Origin: Bacteroidota bacterium
GTDB taxonomy: Bacteria; Bacteroidota; Bacteroidia; AKYH767-A; OLB10
Length of the DNA: 64,000 nt
Direction: 5' to 3'
NCBI GenBank assembly: GCA_016714005.1
Contig: JADJOA010000002.1
Span: forward strand, 620,001 to 684,000
Part shown: positions 11,501 to 21,471 of the stretch, piece by piece
Layout: each line of letters starts with the position of its first letter
Position numbering within the stretch: position 1 is the stretch's first letter
Position numbers and translations under genes: made by a program
The notes under the pieces: generated by a model
What the model was told of the DNA's origin: nothing
The model's input: only the letters and a program-made list of their open reading frames with translations
Databases searched by the model: none

Positions 11501-12233
11501 GAACCAAAACCGATGCCCAAAAACTTTTTTTACTCCAGGTAATAGCGAACAACAATATGCTGAATGCAAAAAACGCAAAGGCAAAAAAATACATTGTAGC
11601 AATCCACCAATACTTGCCGGGGTCGCTGTCATCGGGATTATATTTTATAGAGAATAAATATCCGCCTGAAGAAGTAATTATCGGATAAGAACCTTTAGTT
11701 GGGTTAAGCGAAAGTGTTGCATGATCGGGTAAATTAAAAATGGGGTTAAAGCGGTTAACTAAATACTGATTTTGAAAATTATATTCGTTTTTAATAAGCA
11801 GCAAACCAATTACTACAACATTGTTTTTTGAATACTTAAACAATTCGTACCAACCGTTTTTAAGTTTTAATAATTGCTGATTTACCCCGCCTTTAACCTG
11901 TTCATAAGCAAAGTACGTGTTGTTGTTTGACCAGTATGTTATAGAATCGTTTGAAAAAATAAAATAGGTAACATTGTTTTTAGGAACTTCAACATTCTTA
12001 AAAACAGAATCGGTAATAATAACACCGGCAGTTTGTGTTGAAAGAGCATCACCCAATCTTTTAATAAACTTATAGCATTTATCCTCTTCCTGGTGCAGTG
12101 TTTTTTTGGCAAAAACAGTTGTGCGAACAAAATCAGAATCGCGGTTGCTGTAATATTCTTCCAGCAGCCATGCACCTGCAAATAGCGCTAAACCAATTAT
12201 TAAAAAGTAAAATCTGTTCTTTTTCGGATACAT
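8505..12233 (-). CDS. Very large NtrY-like sensor histidine kinase (about four frameshifts)
   Basis: The reading frames 12233-10881, about 10890-9640, 9623-9321, about 9310-9050 and 9056-8505 join into one protein of about 1240 residues; the breaks lie near 10895, 9640, 9315 and 9050. Order: N-terminal membrane segment, a block of six or more membrane segments (about residues 200-450), a large sensor region, two further membrane segments, another membrane pair, HAMP, a dimerisation domain with H-box AHEIKNPLTPMKLS (typical of NtrY), and an ATPase domain (N-box NLIKNAIQSIPP, G1 DNGTGMDEE, G2 GSGLGLAMVKNI). Start 12233 is preferred over 12248 because a TACATTTG promoter element covers 12246-12253. 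No response regulator is adjacent. Confidence 0.85.
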
Positions 12234-12245
12234 ATACCCCTGCAG

Positions 12246-12253
12246 CAAATGTA
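12246..12253 (-). promoter_or_regulatory. Bacteroidota-type promoter -7 element for the large sensor kinase
   Basis: On the minus strand this reads TACATTTG, an exact TAnnTTTG match, 13 bases ahead of the ATG at 12233. It overlaps the alternative upstream ATG, which argues for the shorter start. No clear -33 TTG was found. Confidence 0.5.
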
Positions 12254-12364
12254 TTTATCATACGAAAAGACGTCAAAATGGTTCATTAATTGTTTTAACA
12301 TGAAAATGTGTGTTAAAAGACCGATAAATGACATAAAATATAGTGGTAAACCCGAAACAAAAAT

Positions 12365-12372
12365 TACATTTG
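12365..12372 (+). promoter_or_regulatory. Bacteroidota-type promoter -7 element for the desaturase gene
   Basis: TACATTTG, an exact TAnnTTTG match, 22 bases before the ATG at 12394. The alternative ATG at 12343 lies upstream of this element, so 12394 is the better start. The -33 element is not obvious. Confidence 0.5.
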
Positions 12373-12393
12373 CGCGTCTTAAAAAATAACAAA

Positions 12394-13449
12394 ATGTTAC
12401 CACTAAAATTTGCACGCGGACAGTCTTCTTTTTTTAATGATTTAAAAGAGCAGGTTAACACATATTTTGAATCAAAGAACAAACGTCAAACCGGAAACTT
12501 ATACTTATATAGTAAAGCGGTTTTTTTAATATCTGTATTTCTGTTTTGTTATGTAACACTTGTATTTTTTACCCCCGGGGTGTGGTTAGGTTTGCTTTTA
12601 TGTATACTGGCAGGTGTAGCCACAGCGGGCATAGGTTTTAATGTAATGCACGATGGTGGTCATGGAAGTTTTCCCGAAAAAATATGTTAATAGAATTGCA
12701 GCCCTTTCTTTAAATGCACTTGGTGGCAGCGCATTTTTTTGGAACATTAAGCATAACATTGTTCATCATACTTACACAAATGTAGAAGGACATGATGACG
12801 ACATACAAACAGAACCGTTTATTAGATTAACTGATACGCATAAAAAGTACTTCTTTCATCGTTACCAGCATTTTTACTTTGTTTTCGTTTATGGCATTCT
12901 CTACATGGCATGGGTTTTTTTACTTGACTTTAAAAAGTATTTTACCAAAAGTGTAGGCATGAAAAAAGAGATTAAAATGGATACTGCTACGCATATTGGT
13001 TTTTGGCTAACTAAGAGTCTTTATATCTTATTCTTTGTTGTGCTTCCTATTACACAAGTAGGGTTTGTTCCTTTTTTACTTGGTTATACACTTTATATGT
13101 TTTTACAGGTGTTTTAATCAGTATTGTTTTTCAGCTTGCACACTGTGTAGAAGATATGACTTTTATAAAGCGAGATGGAGTGCTTGAAAACGATTGGGCA
13201 ACGCATCAGCTTTACACCACAGCAAATTTTGCAACTAAAAGTAAAATAGTTTCTTTTTTTACCGGTGGGTTAAACTTTCAGGTAGAGCATCATTTGTTTC
13301 CAAAAATTTCTCATGTGCATTACCCTGCCATTAATAGAATTTTAAAACAAGTTACTGCTAAACATAATTTACCATACTTTGAGCAGCCAACTTTTTGGAG
13401 TGCTTTGGTTTCGCACGTGCGCTTTTTGAGAGAGGCCGGAAGAAAATAA
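12394..13449 (+). CDS. Membrane fatty acid (acyl-CoA/acyl-lipid) desaturase (two frameshifts)
   Basis: A membrane di-iron desaturase with the three His boxes: HDGGHGS (about 12650), HNIVHHTYTN (about 12755) and QVEHHLFP (about 13285). Membrane segments precede box 1 and lie between boxes 2 and 3. Frame breaks fall near 12670 (just after box 1) and 13110 (in FLQVFLISIVFQ). The QxxHH form of the third box (here QVEHH) is the one seen in front-end and linoleoyl-CoA-type desaturases of this phylum; the bond desaturated cannot be told. Length of about 352 residues is normal. The promoter element at 12365 supports the start. Confidence 0.88.
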
Positions 13450-13474
13450 TTTACCATTTAAAATTTAGTAAATC

Positions 13475-14040
13475 ATGGCACTTAGTGTTAAAGAAGTAAT
13501 AACTGTGAGCATGATTTTGTTTTCTGTAATTGATATTATAGGAAGTGTACCCGCCATTTTAGATATCCGCAATAAAGTTGGCACAATACATCCTGAACGT
13601 ACTTCATTAGTTGCATTGCTCATTATGATTGTGTTTTTGTTTGTAGGCGAAAACATTCTTGGATTTATTGGTTTAGATCTTTCATCATTTGCTATTGCAG
13701 GTTCTCTTGTTTTATTTTTCTTGCATTGGAAATGATTTTAGGAATAAAATTTTATCGTGATACCATGCCCGAAACAGCAAGCATAGTACCCATTGCATTT
13801 CCTTTAATTGCGGGCTCAGGTACAATGACAACGTTACTTTCTTTGCGCAGTGAGTTTAATATTGAAACTATTTTAATTGGTGTTGGGTTAAATATGGCAC
13901 TTGTGTATTTGTGCCTTAAAAATCTTGGGTTTATTGAAAAGCTTTTAGGACCAAGCGGTATTGCCATCATCCGCAAAGTTTTTGGATTTATATTACTTGC
14001 CATTGCAGTAAAATTATTCAGGGGTAACGTTGGTATTTAA
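13475..14040 (+). CDS. MarC family integral membrane protein (one frameshift)
   Basis: About 190 residues with six hydrophobic segments, as in the MarC/UPF0056 family. The N-terminal piece contains FSVIDIIGSVPAIL, and the C-terminal piece contains PIAFPLIAGSGTMTTLLSL, both characteristic of the family. The break is at about 13720 in the stretch ...LVLFFLALEMILGIK. Function of the family is unknown; the name comes from a locus once linked to multiple antibiotic resistance, a link later withdrawn. It follows the desaturase gene by 25 bases and may be cotranscribed. Confidence 0.87.
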
Positions 14041-14084
14041 ATAACATCGCAAACTTTTTTTTCTTTGCAGAAAAATTTTCGCTC

Positions 14085-15391
14085 ATGTTTGAAAATACAA
14101 TTGAGTTTGCACAGCTTTGTGATGATGCTGACAAATTAAAATCGTTTCGGACGAGATTCCATTTCCCCCAACACAATAAAAAAGATGTAATTTATTTCTG
14201 CGGAAATTCTTTAGGACTTCAGCCAAGTAAAACAGAAGAGTATGTTTTACAAGAGTTGAAAGACTGGCAAACATTTGGGGTTGAGGGACATTTTGTAGCA
14301 AAGAACCCTGGTTTCCTTATCACGAATTTTTGCGAACAAATATGTCAAAAGTTGTAGGCGCTTTACCAACCGAAGTGGTTGTGATGAATTCTCTGACAAC
14401 TAACATTCACTTGTTACTTGTTTCATTTTACAAACCAACAAAAGAGCGTTACAAAATAATATGCGAAGGTTCAGCTTTCCCGTCCGATCAATATGCTTTG
14501 CAATCACAAGTAAAATTTCATGCCTGCCTGCCGGAAAGGCAGGGCTATAATCCTGATGATGCCATTATTGAATTAAAACCAAGAGAAGGAGAGTATGCGA
14601 TAAGGCATGAAGATGTGCTTGCTACTATTGAAAAACATAAGAACGAGCTTGCTCTTGTATTTATAGGCAACCCTAACTACTACACAGGACAGGTTTTTAA
14701 TATGAAAGAAATAACGGATATGGGTCACCGTTGTGGTGCATTGATGGGTTTTGACTTAGCGCATGGTGCCGGTAACCTTGAATTAAAACTGCACGATTGG
14801 AATGTTGACTTTGCCGTGTGGTGTTCTTACAAATACCTGAATGCCGGACCAGGTGGTGTAGCAGGAGCTTTTGTGCATGAAAAACATTGCAACAATACAG
14901 AACTTATACGCTTTGCCGGCTGGTGGGGTAACGATCCTAATACAAGATTTACCATGCCACATGATTTTGTTCCTGTTAAAAGTGCAGATGCATGGCAGTT
15001 GAGCAATGCACCTGTTTTACCAATGGCAGCGTTACGTGCATCACTTGAAGTTTTTGCCGATGCAGGCATGGAAGACCTTGTAGCCAAAAGAAAAAAGTTA
15101 AATGATTATTTGCGTTTTGTAATTAATGAAGCCATTAAAAAAAATAAGCAAGGGAAAAATATTTTCATCATAACACCCGAGCACGAACATGAAAGAGGTG
15201 CCCAGGTGAGCTTAATTTGTAAAAAGAATGGCAAGCAAATACATCAGCACTTAGCTACCAAAGGAGTGGTGGCAGACTGGCGTGAGCCTGAAGTATTAAG
15301 AATGGCTGCCGTTCCGCTATACAATTCTTTTACCGATGTTTTTGAATTCGGAAAGTATTTTGACGAAGCGTTGCAATTGCATCAACAATAA
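14085..15391 (+). CDS. kynU: Kynureninase (one frameshift, one 7-residue insertion)
   Basis: A pyridoxal-phosphate enzyme cleaving kynurenine or 3-hydroxykynurenine to anthranilate or 3-hydroxyanthranilate and alanine. Motifs: YFCGNSLGLQP near the N-terminus, SLTTNIHLLL, DLAHGAGN, and the cofactor Lys in VWCSYKYLNAGPGG. The frame breaks at about 14310-14340, where NPWF..HEFLRTNMSKVVGAL would be expected. Codons 14522-14542 encode seven extra residues (ACLPERQ) between the FH and GYNPDD that normally adjoin in the family; the DNA there is a near-palindrome. With kmo at 16113 this gives the oxidative kynurenine branch leading to quinolinate and NAD. Confidence 0.94.
14522..14542 (+). repeat. 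Short palindromic element inserted in frame in kynU
   Basis: This 21-base stretch, with the next base, forms a hairpin (CCTGCC at 14527-14532, loop GGAAA, GGCAGG at 14538-14543). It adds exactly seven codons at a point where kynureninases have no insertion. Its GC-rich make-up differs from the AT-rich gene. It resembles the CCTGCC/GGCAGG-type dispersed palindromes known from Bacteroidota genomes; no second copy is in this window. Confidence 0.55.
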
Positions 15392-15392
15392 T

Positions 15393-16043
15393 TTATTGAA
15401 CGTTATACCTCAATAACCTGTTTTCAAAACGATCGGGCATTGAAGCATAATAGTAGCAATACCTTATCTTGCCAATACCATCAGTGTATTCCTCCTGCAT
15501 AGTTTTCGGATTTGCTCCTGAATTCAGTGTTAAATCAAAGGGCGGACGAAATGTATGTTCGCCATTATATTGAATACATTGAAAACTTCCTGCAGGAACG
15601 GTAATGGAAACCTGAGTTGGTGTCATAAAATGATCAACATCTGCAACAGTATCAAGATTAATGGTTATGTAGCTTACCTTAAATACGCCCGTGCTTAGTT
15701 GGTTTGTTGCCAATACTTCACCAATACTATTTATAAGTATTCCTGATGAGTCTCTAATCCAGTTAGGAGAGTTAAGAGCAAGACTATAGCGGTAATCATA
15801 GTAAGTATTCCCGTTCATTACTGTATCTCCATTTACGTAAGCGCTATCAAGTGTTCCTAAATTGGAGGGGACTCCGTTTGCATCAATTTTCCATCGTTCA
15901 TAAACCCAGTAATTTCCAACTGCCAGTTTGAAATAATCTGCGGATGGAGTTTGTAGTTGAGTAGTGGGTTCGTTGTTGTTGTCTTTTTTGCAAGAAGCTA
16001 AAATAAAAGTTAAAGCTGTTGCTACTATAATTAGATTTCTCAT
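15393..16043 (-). CDS. Predicted lipoprotein, function unknown
   Basis: A 216-residue protein with a lipoprotein signal peptide (lipobox FILASC, Cys at residue 18, then KKDNNN, a typical Bacteroidota tail). The body has KLAVGNYWVYERWKI, a start also seen in several uncharacterised Bacteroidota lipoproteins, and a beta-rich composition. No catalytic motif is seen. Its stop lies two bases from the convergent kynU stop, and its start is divergent from kmo, so it sits inside the kynurenine gene pair without being part of that operon. Confidence 0.8.
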   Translation of the reverse strand: MRNLIIVATALTFILASCKKDNNNEPTTQLQTPSADYFKLAVGNYWVYERWKIDANGVPSNLGTLDSAYVNGDTVMNGNTYYDYRYSLALNSPNWIRDSSGILINSIGEVLATNQLSTGVFKVSYITINLDTVADVDHFMTPTQVSITVPAGSFQCIQYNGEHTFRPPFDLTLNSGANPKTMQEEYTDGIGKIRYCYYYASMPDRFENRLLRYNVQ

Positions 16044-16112
16044 AATGAATTAATTTTAGTGTTTGCTGTATAACTGCTATGTTTGGATAATTATTGTGTA
16101 CATATTTAGTAT

Positions 16113-17480
16113 ATGACTAAAAAAATTTCAATTGTAGGCGCAGGTCTTGTGGGCTCACTGCTTGCTATTTATTTAAGAAAACGCGGATATGAGGTAACGC
16201 TTTACGAACGCAGACCTGATATGCGTAAAGTAAAAATTCCTGCCGGGCGTAGCATCAATCTTGCCTTGAGTGACAGAGGCTGGAAAGGATTACAAGGCGT
16301 AGGTGTAGATAATGCTATTCGTGAAATAGGAATTGCCATGACGCACCGCACCATGCACAGTGTTGACGGAAAAATTACTACACAACCCTATGGAAAAGAT
16401 GGGCAGGGAATTTATGCAGTATCTCGCGGTATATTAAATTGTACGTTGCTTGACATAGCTGAACAATCGGGTGCAAAAGTTTTTTTTAACGAGCGTTGCA
16501 CAAACATAAATTTGGCTAATAACGAAATGAGTTTTGAGAACAGCGAAACACATTCACACACAAAAGCAACCTCCGATTTAATTTTTGGTGCCGATGGCGC
16601 ATTTGCCGCATCGCGTTTACAAATGCAGCTTTCAACCGATAAGTTTAATTACTCTCAATCGTATTTAGAGCATGGTTACAAAGAACTGATGTTTGTTGCA
16701 AAACCTGATGGCTCTCATCAATTAGATAAAAACTCTTTACATATATGGCCTCGTGGAGGATACATGCTAATTGCACTCCCAAACTTAGACGGAACTTTTA
16801 CTGTTACCATGTTTTTCCCTTTAAAGGGTAATCCATCCTTTGAATCATTAAAACCCAAATTGGACGTTAATAAATTCTTTAATGAAATTTTTCCTGATGC
16901 CGTACCGTTGCTGCATGATTTGGAAGAAGATTTTTTTATGAATCCTACTGGTTCGTTAGTGACAGTAAAATGTACTCCGTGGAGTTTTAACAATAAAATA
17001 GTTTTAATTGGCGATGCAGCACACGCAATAGTTCCGTTTTATGGACAGGGAATGAACTGTGGTTTTGAAGATTGCACAGTACTAAATGATTTGCTTAATA
17101 AACACAAGGATAACTGGGAGCAGGTAATTCCGGAGTATGAAAGAATGCGCAAACCCGCTGCCGATGCTATTGGCGAATTGGCTGTTGCAAATTTTATTGA
17201 AATGAGAGATTTGGTGGGCAAGCCTGAATTTTTTATTGCGCAAAAAATTGAAGGATGGTTTTACGAAAAACACCCGGATAAATGGATACCATTATACACT
17301 ATGGTTACGTTTACCAATATACCATACAATGAAGCACAGGAAAAAGGAAAAATGCAGGATGCAATAATGAACGAGATAATGCAAATGAGCGATATTGAAA
17401 ATAAATGGAATGATATAGCTGTTGAAAATAAAATTTTAACTTTACTGAAACAACAGTCCCCCAATAAAAATGGTCTTTAA
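16113..17480 (+). CDS. kmo: Kynurenine 3-monooxygenase, FAD-dependent
   Basis: An intact 455-residue flavoprotein hydroxylase converting L-kynurenine to 3-hydroxykynurenine with NADPH and oxygen. The FAD Rossmann motif GAGLVGSLLAIYL is at residues 8-20, the RRPDMRK and AGRSINLALSDRG segments follow, and the second FAD motif GDAAHAIVPFYGQGMNCGFED lies near residue 300. The last 80 residues form the usual C-terminal helical part. It is transcribed in the same direction as kynU but separated by the opposite-strand lipoprotein gene. Confidence 0.96.
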   Translation: MTKKISIVGAGLVGSLLAIYLRKRGYEVTLYERRPDMRKVKIPAGRSINLALSDRGWKGLQGVGVDNAIREIGIAMTHRTMHSVDGKITTQPYGKDGQGIYAVSRGILNCTLLDIAEQSGAKVFFNERCTNINLANNEMSFENSETHSHTKATSDLIFGADGAFAASRLQMQLSTDKFNYSQSYLEHGYKELMFVAKPDGSHQLDKNSLHIWPRGGYMLIALPNLDGTFTVTMFFPLKGNPSFESLKPKLDVNKFFNEIFPDAVPLLHDLEEDFFMNPTGSLVTVKCTPWSFNNKIVLIGDAAHAIVPFYGQGMNCGFEDCTVLNDLLNKHKDNWEQVIPEYERMRKPAADAIGELAVANFIEMRDLVGKPEFFIAQKIEGWFYEKHPDKWIPLYTMVTFTNIPYNEAQEKGKMQDAIMNEIMQMSDIENKWNDIAVENKILTLLKQQSPNKNGL

Positions 17481-17494
17481 AGAAATGAATTAAT

Positions 17495-18243
17495 ATGCAA
17501 AAAAGGGTTTTATATCCATATTTGGTTATTGGCTTGATAATAACATTCTCATCATGCAAAAAAAGAATGATGACGAAGGTCCTGCTCCTTTTATTACCGA
17601 TATAAAAGCGGACCTTACAAAAGATAAAGTCTTGCCCATTGACAGCGTTTATTTTTCTGCTACCGTAAGTACTGAAGCAGAAATTGAGTGGGAATTTGAT
17701 GATGGTTCCGCAAATACCATTGGAAATAATGTAATGCATGTATATGCTCAACAAGGATATTACAGCGTAGTCGCCCGAGCAACTGCTAATAACAAAACAA
17801 CAAGTACATCGGTTGATGTAAATACAACCGTTTATTTAAGATTCAGGCTAAACTCTGTTACAATACTTGGTATGCCTGCGACTAATTCTGGAGGCAGTGC
17901 CTGGGATAATGATGGTATAAGTAATGGTAACCCTGATTTATTTGTATTTCCTGATGTTGAAAATTTTACAAATTACAACTCACAGCTTATTGCAAATACT
18001 CCTCCGGGACCTATAATGAGTTTAATGATTCCATTTGCCGTTCCCCCCATTTTCTCTGATATGAGTTCTGAGTTTAAAGTATCATTCAATGATGATGATG
18101 ATACGGATGTTGAAAATATTGCCACACTAAATTATGGAGCAATAAAAGTTTTATTGAATTCAAATATCAATTCTCCACCAACATCAAAAACTATTTCCAG
18201 CAATGGAGTAACAGCGCGTATTGACTTAGGTTGGATCCAATAA
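17495..18243 (+). CDS. PKD-domain lipoprotein, function unknown (one frameshift)
   Basis: The ATG at 17495 opens a lipoprotein signal peptide (LVIGLIITFSSC) that runs into an A-run; restoring one A at about 17560 continues as KKKNDDEGPAPFITDI. Residues about 40-110 form a PKD-like domain (IEWEFDDGSANT, then VMHVYAQQGYYSVVARA). The remainder contains FNDDDDTDVEN and is unassigned. The 17554 ATG that opens the longer uninterrupted frame is internal to the lipobox region and is not the true start. It lies 14 bases after kmo and may be cotranscribed; it is probably displayed on the cell surface. Confidence 0.75.
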
Positions 18244-18245
18244 AC

Positions 18246-18253
18246 TATTTTTG
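18246..18253 (+). promoter_or_regulatory. Bacteroidota-type promoter -7 element for the MFS transporter gene
   Basis: TATTTTTG, an exact TAnnTTTG match, 22 bases before the ATG at 18275. No -33 element was identified. Confidence 0.4.
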
Positions 18254-18274
18254 GTAATACACTATCCTTAAACT

Positions 18275-19574
18275 ATGAGTGACAAAAACAACAAAAAAAT
18301 AATTAATGCCTGGGCAATTTATGATTGGGCAAACTCTGTTTACTCGCTCACCATTGTTACCGCTGTTTTCCGCTCTACTATAATTCTGTTACATCGGCAC
18401 ATGGAAATGATATGGTGCATTTTTAGGGCGCGAGTATAAAAACACAGCGTTATACAGTTATTCCCTTTCGTTTTCGTTTTTATTAGTTGCATTTTTATCT
18501 CCATTACTTTCAGGCATTGCCGATTTTAAAGGAAACAAAAAATCATTCCTGCGTTTCTTCTGCATTCTTGGCTCTGTAAGTTGTGCTTCACTTTTTTTCT
18601 TTACAGGATTAGATACATTATACCTCGGCATCATTGCATTTATACTTGCAAGTGTAGGATGGGCGGGTAGTGTAGTTTACTACAACGCTTTTTTACCCGA
18701 AATTGCCACTACCGATATGCAGGATAAAGTTTCGGCAAAGGGTTTTGCATTAGGTTATATCGGCAGCAGCATTCAGCTAATCATCAATTTAATTTTAATA
18801 ATGAAGCCTGAGTTGTTTGCCATAACAGATAGTTCTTTTGCCCCGCGCTTTTCGTTTTTGTTTACAGGCATTTGGTGGATAGCTTTTGCATTCATCACCT
18901 TTAAACATCTTCCTGAAAGAACAGCACAAGTGAATTACCAAGGCAATTTGTTTAATAAAGGATTTAAAGAATTGCTAAGCGTATTTGTTTCATTAAAAGA
19001 AAATGCTTTGCTAAAAACTTTTTTAATTTCTTTTTTCTTTTACAACATGGGCGTACAAACTGTTATGTACGTTGCAAGTTTGTTTGGTGCAAAAGAATTA
19101 AACATGAAAGCCGATGAATTGATTGTCACCGTTCTCATTATTCAGTTTGTAGGAATAGCGGGCGCTTATTTGTTTTCCTTCCTCTCCAAAAAATTTTCAA
19201 ATGCCACAGCAATAATCATTGCTGTTTTTGTATGGATTTTTATTTGTATTTGCGCTTACTATACTTACACATCAATGCAGTTTTATGCATTAGGATTCAC
19301 GGTAGGAATGGTAATGGGTGGTATACAATCATTATCTCGAAGCACGTATTCAAAAATGTTACCTGTAACAAAAGACCATGCGTCATACTTTAGCTTCTAT
19401 GATATATGTGATAAAATTGGCTTGGTACTGGGCACTGCTTCTTATGGTTTAATAGAAGAGATTACAGGCAACATGCGCAATTCTGTTATTGCGCTTGTAA
19501 GTTATTTTCTTTTAGGGCTTTATTTTCTTTTTATCCTGTCAAAATCTCTAAAAAAAGCCAACTCGTTGACGTAA
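18275..19574 (+). CDS. MFS transporter, UMF1/Atg22-like family (two frameshifts)
   Basis: The start reads KKIINAWAIYDWANSVYSL, the hallmark opening of the UMF1/Atg22-type MFS family (W-x-x-Y-D-W-A-N-S). Missing T residues at about 18367 and 18422 break the frame; restored, it continues AVFPLYYNSVTS and FLGREYKNTALYS into the long frame. About 12 hydrophobic segments and about 433 residues fit the family. Yeast Atg22 exports vacuolar amino acids, but bacterial members have no agreed substrate. It precedes purF by 56 bases. Confidence 0.85.
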
Positions 19575-19617
19575 AAGCGCATCTGTTTAACACTCAAACA
19601 GAGGTAAAATACTTCAC

Positions 19618-19625
19618 TATCTTTG
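19618..19625 (+). promoter_or_regulatory. Possible promoter -7 element very close to the purF start
   Basis: TATCTTTG, an exact TAnnTTTG match, ending five bases before the purF ATG. If used, the transcript would start at or almost at the ATG (leaderless). It could be a chance match. Confidence 0.3.
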
Positions 19626-19630
19626 CCCGC

Positions 19631-21469
19631 ATGTCAGATTACCTACATCACGAGTGCGGAATAGCCTTACTGCGATTACTCAAACCCATATCTTATTACG
19701 AAGAAAAATATGGCACCGCCCGTTACGGCATTAACAAGTTGTACTTGCTTATGGAAAAGCAACACAACCGCGGACAGGATGGCGCAGGTGTTGTAAACAT
19801 AAAGTTAGATCCTAAACCCGGTGATGAATATATTTCACGTTACAGGTCAATAAGAAAAAATGCCATTGTTGAAATTTTTGATCACATCAACAAAAACGCA
19901 AATAAATATTCGGGAGAATTATTTCTTGGTCATTTGCGTTATGGAACTTTTGGCGGTAACTCAATAGAAACCTGCCATCCGTTTTTACGTCAAAATAATT
20001 GGATGACGCGTAACCTTGCTATGGCAGGCAACTTTAACATGACCAATGTTGATGAGTTGTTTAATCATTTAGTAGAAATAGGTCAGCATCCACGCGAAAA
20101 AATGATACGGTAACTGTAATGGAAAACATTGGTCATTTTTTAGACGAGGAAAATGAAATCCTGTACCAAAAATTTAAGGAGCTTGGAAATACCAAATTAG
20201 AAATATCTCCGCTTATTGGTGAACATTTAGATATTGCTAATATACTAAAGCGATCCAGTAAAAACTGGGATGGCGGTTATGCTATGGTTGGCATTGTTGG
20301 CCATGGTGATGCATTTGTGTTAAGAGACCCTGCAGGTATTCGCCCTGTTTATTATTATGCCGATGATGAAATTGCAGTTGTAGCAAGCGAGCGCCCGGTA
20401 ATACAAACAGTGTTTAACACAAAATTTGAAGATATTCATGAGGTTAAACCCGGACAAGCTGTTGTTATAAAAAAGAATGATAGGGTAAAAGAAGAATTGA
20501 TTAACGAACCTACCCAACGTTTGAGCTGTTCTTTTGAACGTATTTATTTTTCGCGCGGAAGCGATGTAGAGATCTATAAAGAAAGAAAAGAATTAGGAAG
20601 ACTTTTATGCCAAAGTATTTTACAGGCTGTTGATTCTGATTTGCGCAACACCGTTTTTAGTTTTATACCCAACACTGCCGAAGTAGCTTTTTATGGTATG
20701 ATGCAGGGCATGGAAGATTATTTGAAGGACGTAAAGAAGAGAAAGATAAAAGCATTAGGCACAAACATCACTGAAGAAAACCTTAGCGAAATTCTTCCAT
20801 AAAACCACGTGCCGAAAAATTGCCATAAAAAGACATTAAGCTTCGCACGTTTATTACCAACGATACCGATCGAAGCGATATGGTTGCAATACGTTTACGA
20901 TATTACCTACGGAACCATACGCAAAGGCATTGATAATTTAGTGGTGATAGATGATAGCATTGTACGCGGAACCACGCTTAAAAATTCAATTATTAAAATG
21001 TTAGGCAGGCTGGAACCAAAAAAAATTGTTTTGGTTTCATCTGCTCCGCAAATTCGGTACCCTGATTGCTATGGAATTGACATGGCTAAAATTGGCGACC
21101 TTATTGCATTCCGAGCTGCTGTGGCATTGCTGGAAGAAAATAATCTGGAGCACATACTTGATGAAGTTTTGAAAAATGCAAAGAGCAACTCGCATCTAAT
21201 GTTCACCCAATGAAAAATTATGTGCGTGCCATTTACCAACCTTTTACTGCATCGCAAATTGCAGATAAAATTGCGCAGTTGGTTACTCCTGAAGATTGCA
21301 AAGCAGAGGTAAAAATTATTTTCCAGAAAATAGAAGACCTGCACAGCGCCTGCCCGAACAACCGTGGCGACTGGTATTTTCGGGCAACTACCCAACACCC
21401 TGAGGCAACAAAGTAGTGAGCAAAGCTTTTGTAAATTATATGCAGGGGTTAAATGAGAGGGCGTATTAA
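19631..21469 (+). CDS. purF: Amidophosphoribosyltransferase (at least six frameshifts)
   Basis: Catalyses the first step of purine synthesis, PRPP plus glutamine to phosphoribosylamine. The N-terminal class II glutaminase domain has its nucleophile Cys at position 9 (HHECGIALL), then KQHNRGQDGAG and GHLRYGTFGGNS. The C-terminal part has the PRPP-binding loop VVIDDSIVRGTTLKNSII. Breaks occur near 20103, around 20800-20900 (several), 21200 and 21385. Read through, the end is GLNERAY with a stop at 21469. At about 610 residues it matches the long Bacteroidota form with extra residues in the glutaminase domain. The stop lies two bases from the convergent T9SS gene. Confidence 0.93.
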
Positions 21470-21471
21470 TC

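Noticed and set aside
19631..21469. Programmed ribosomal frameshifting in purF and other genes
   Set aside because: The breaks are many, in both directions, at varied places and in unrelated housekeeping genes, with no slippery-site plus structure pattern.
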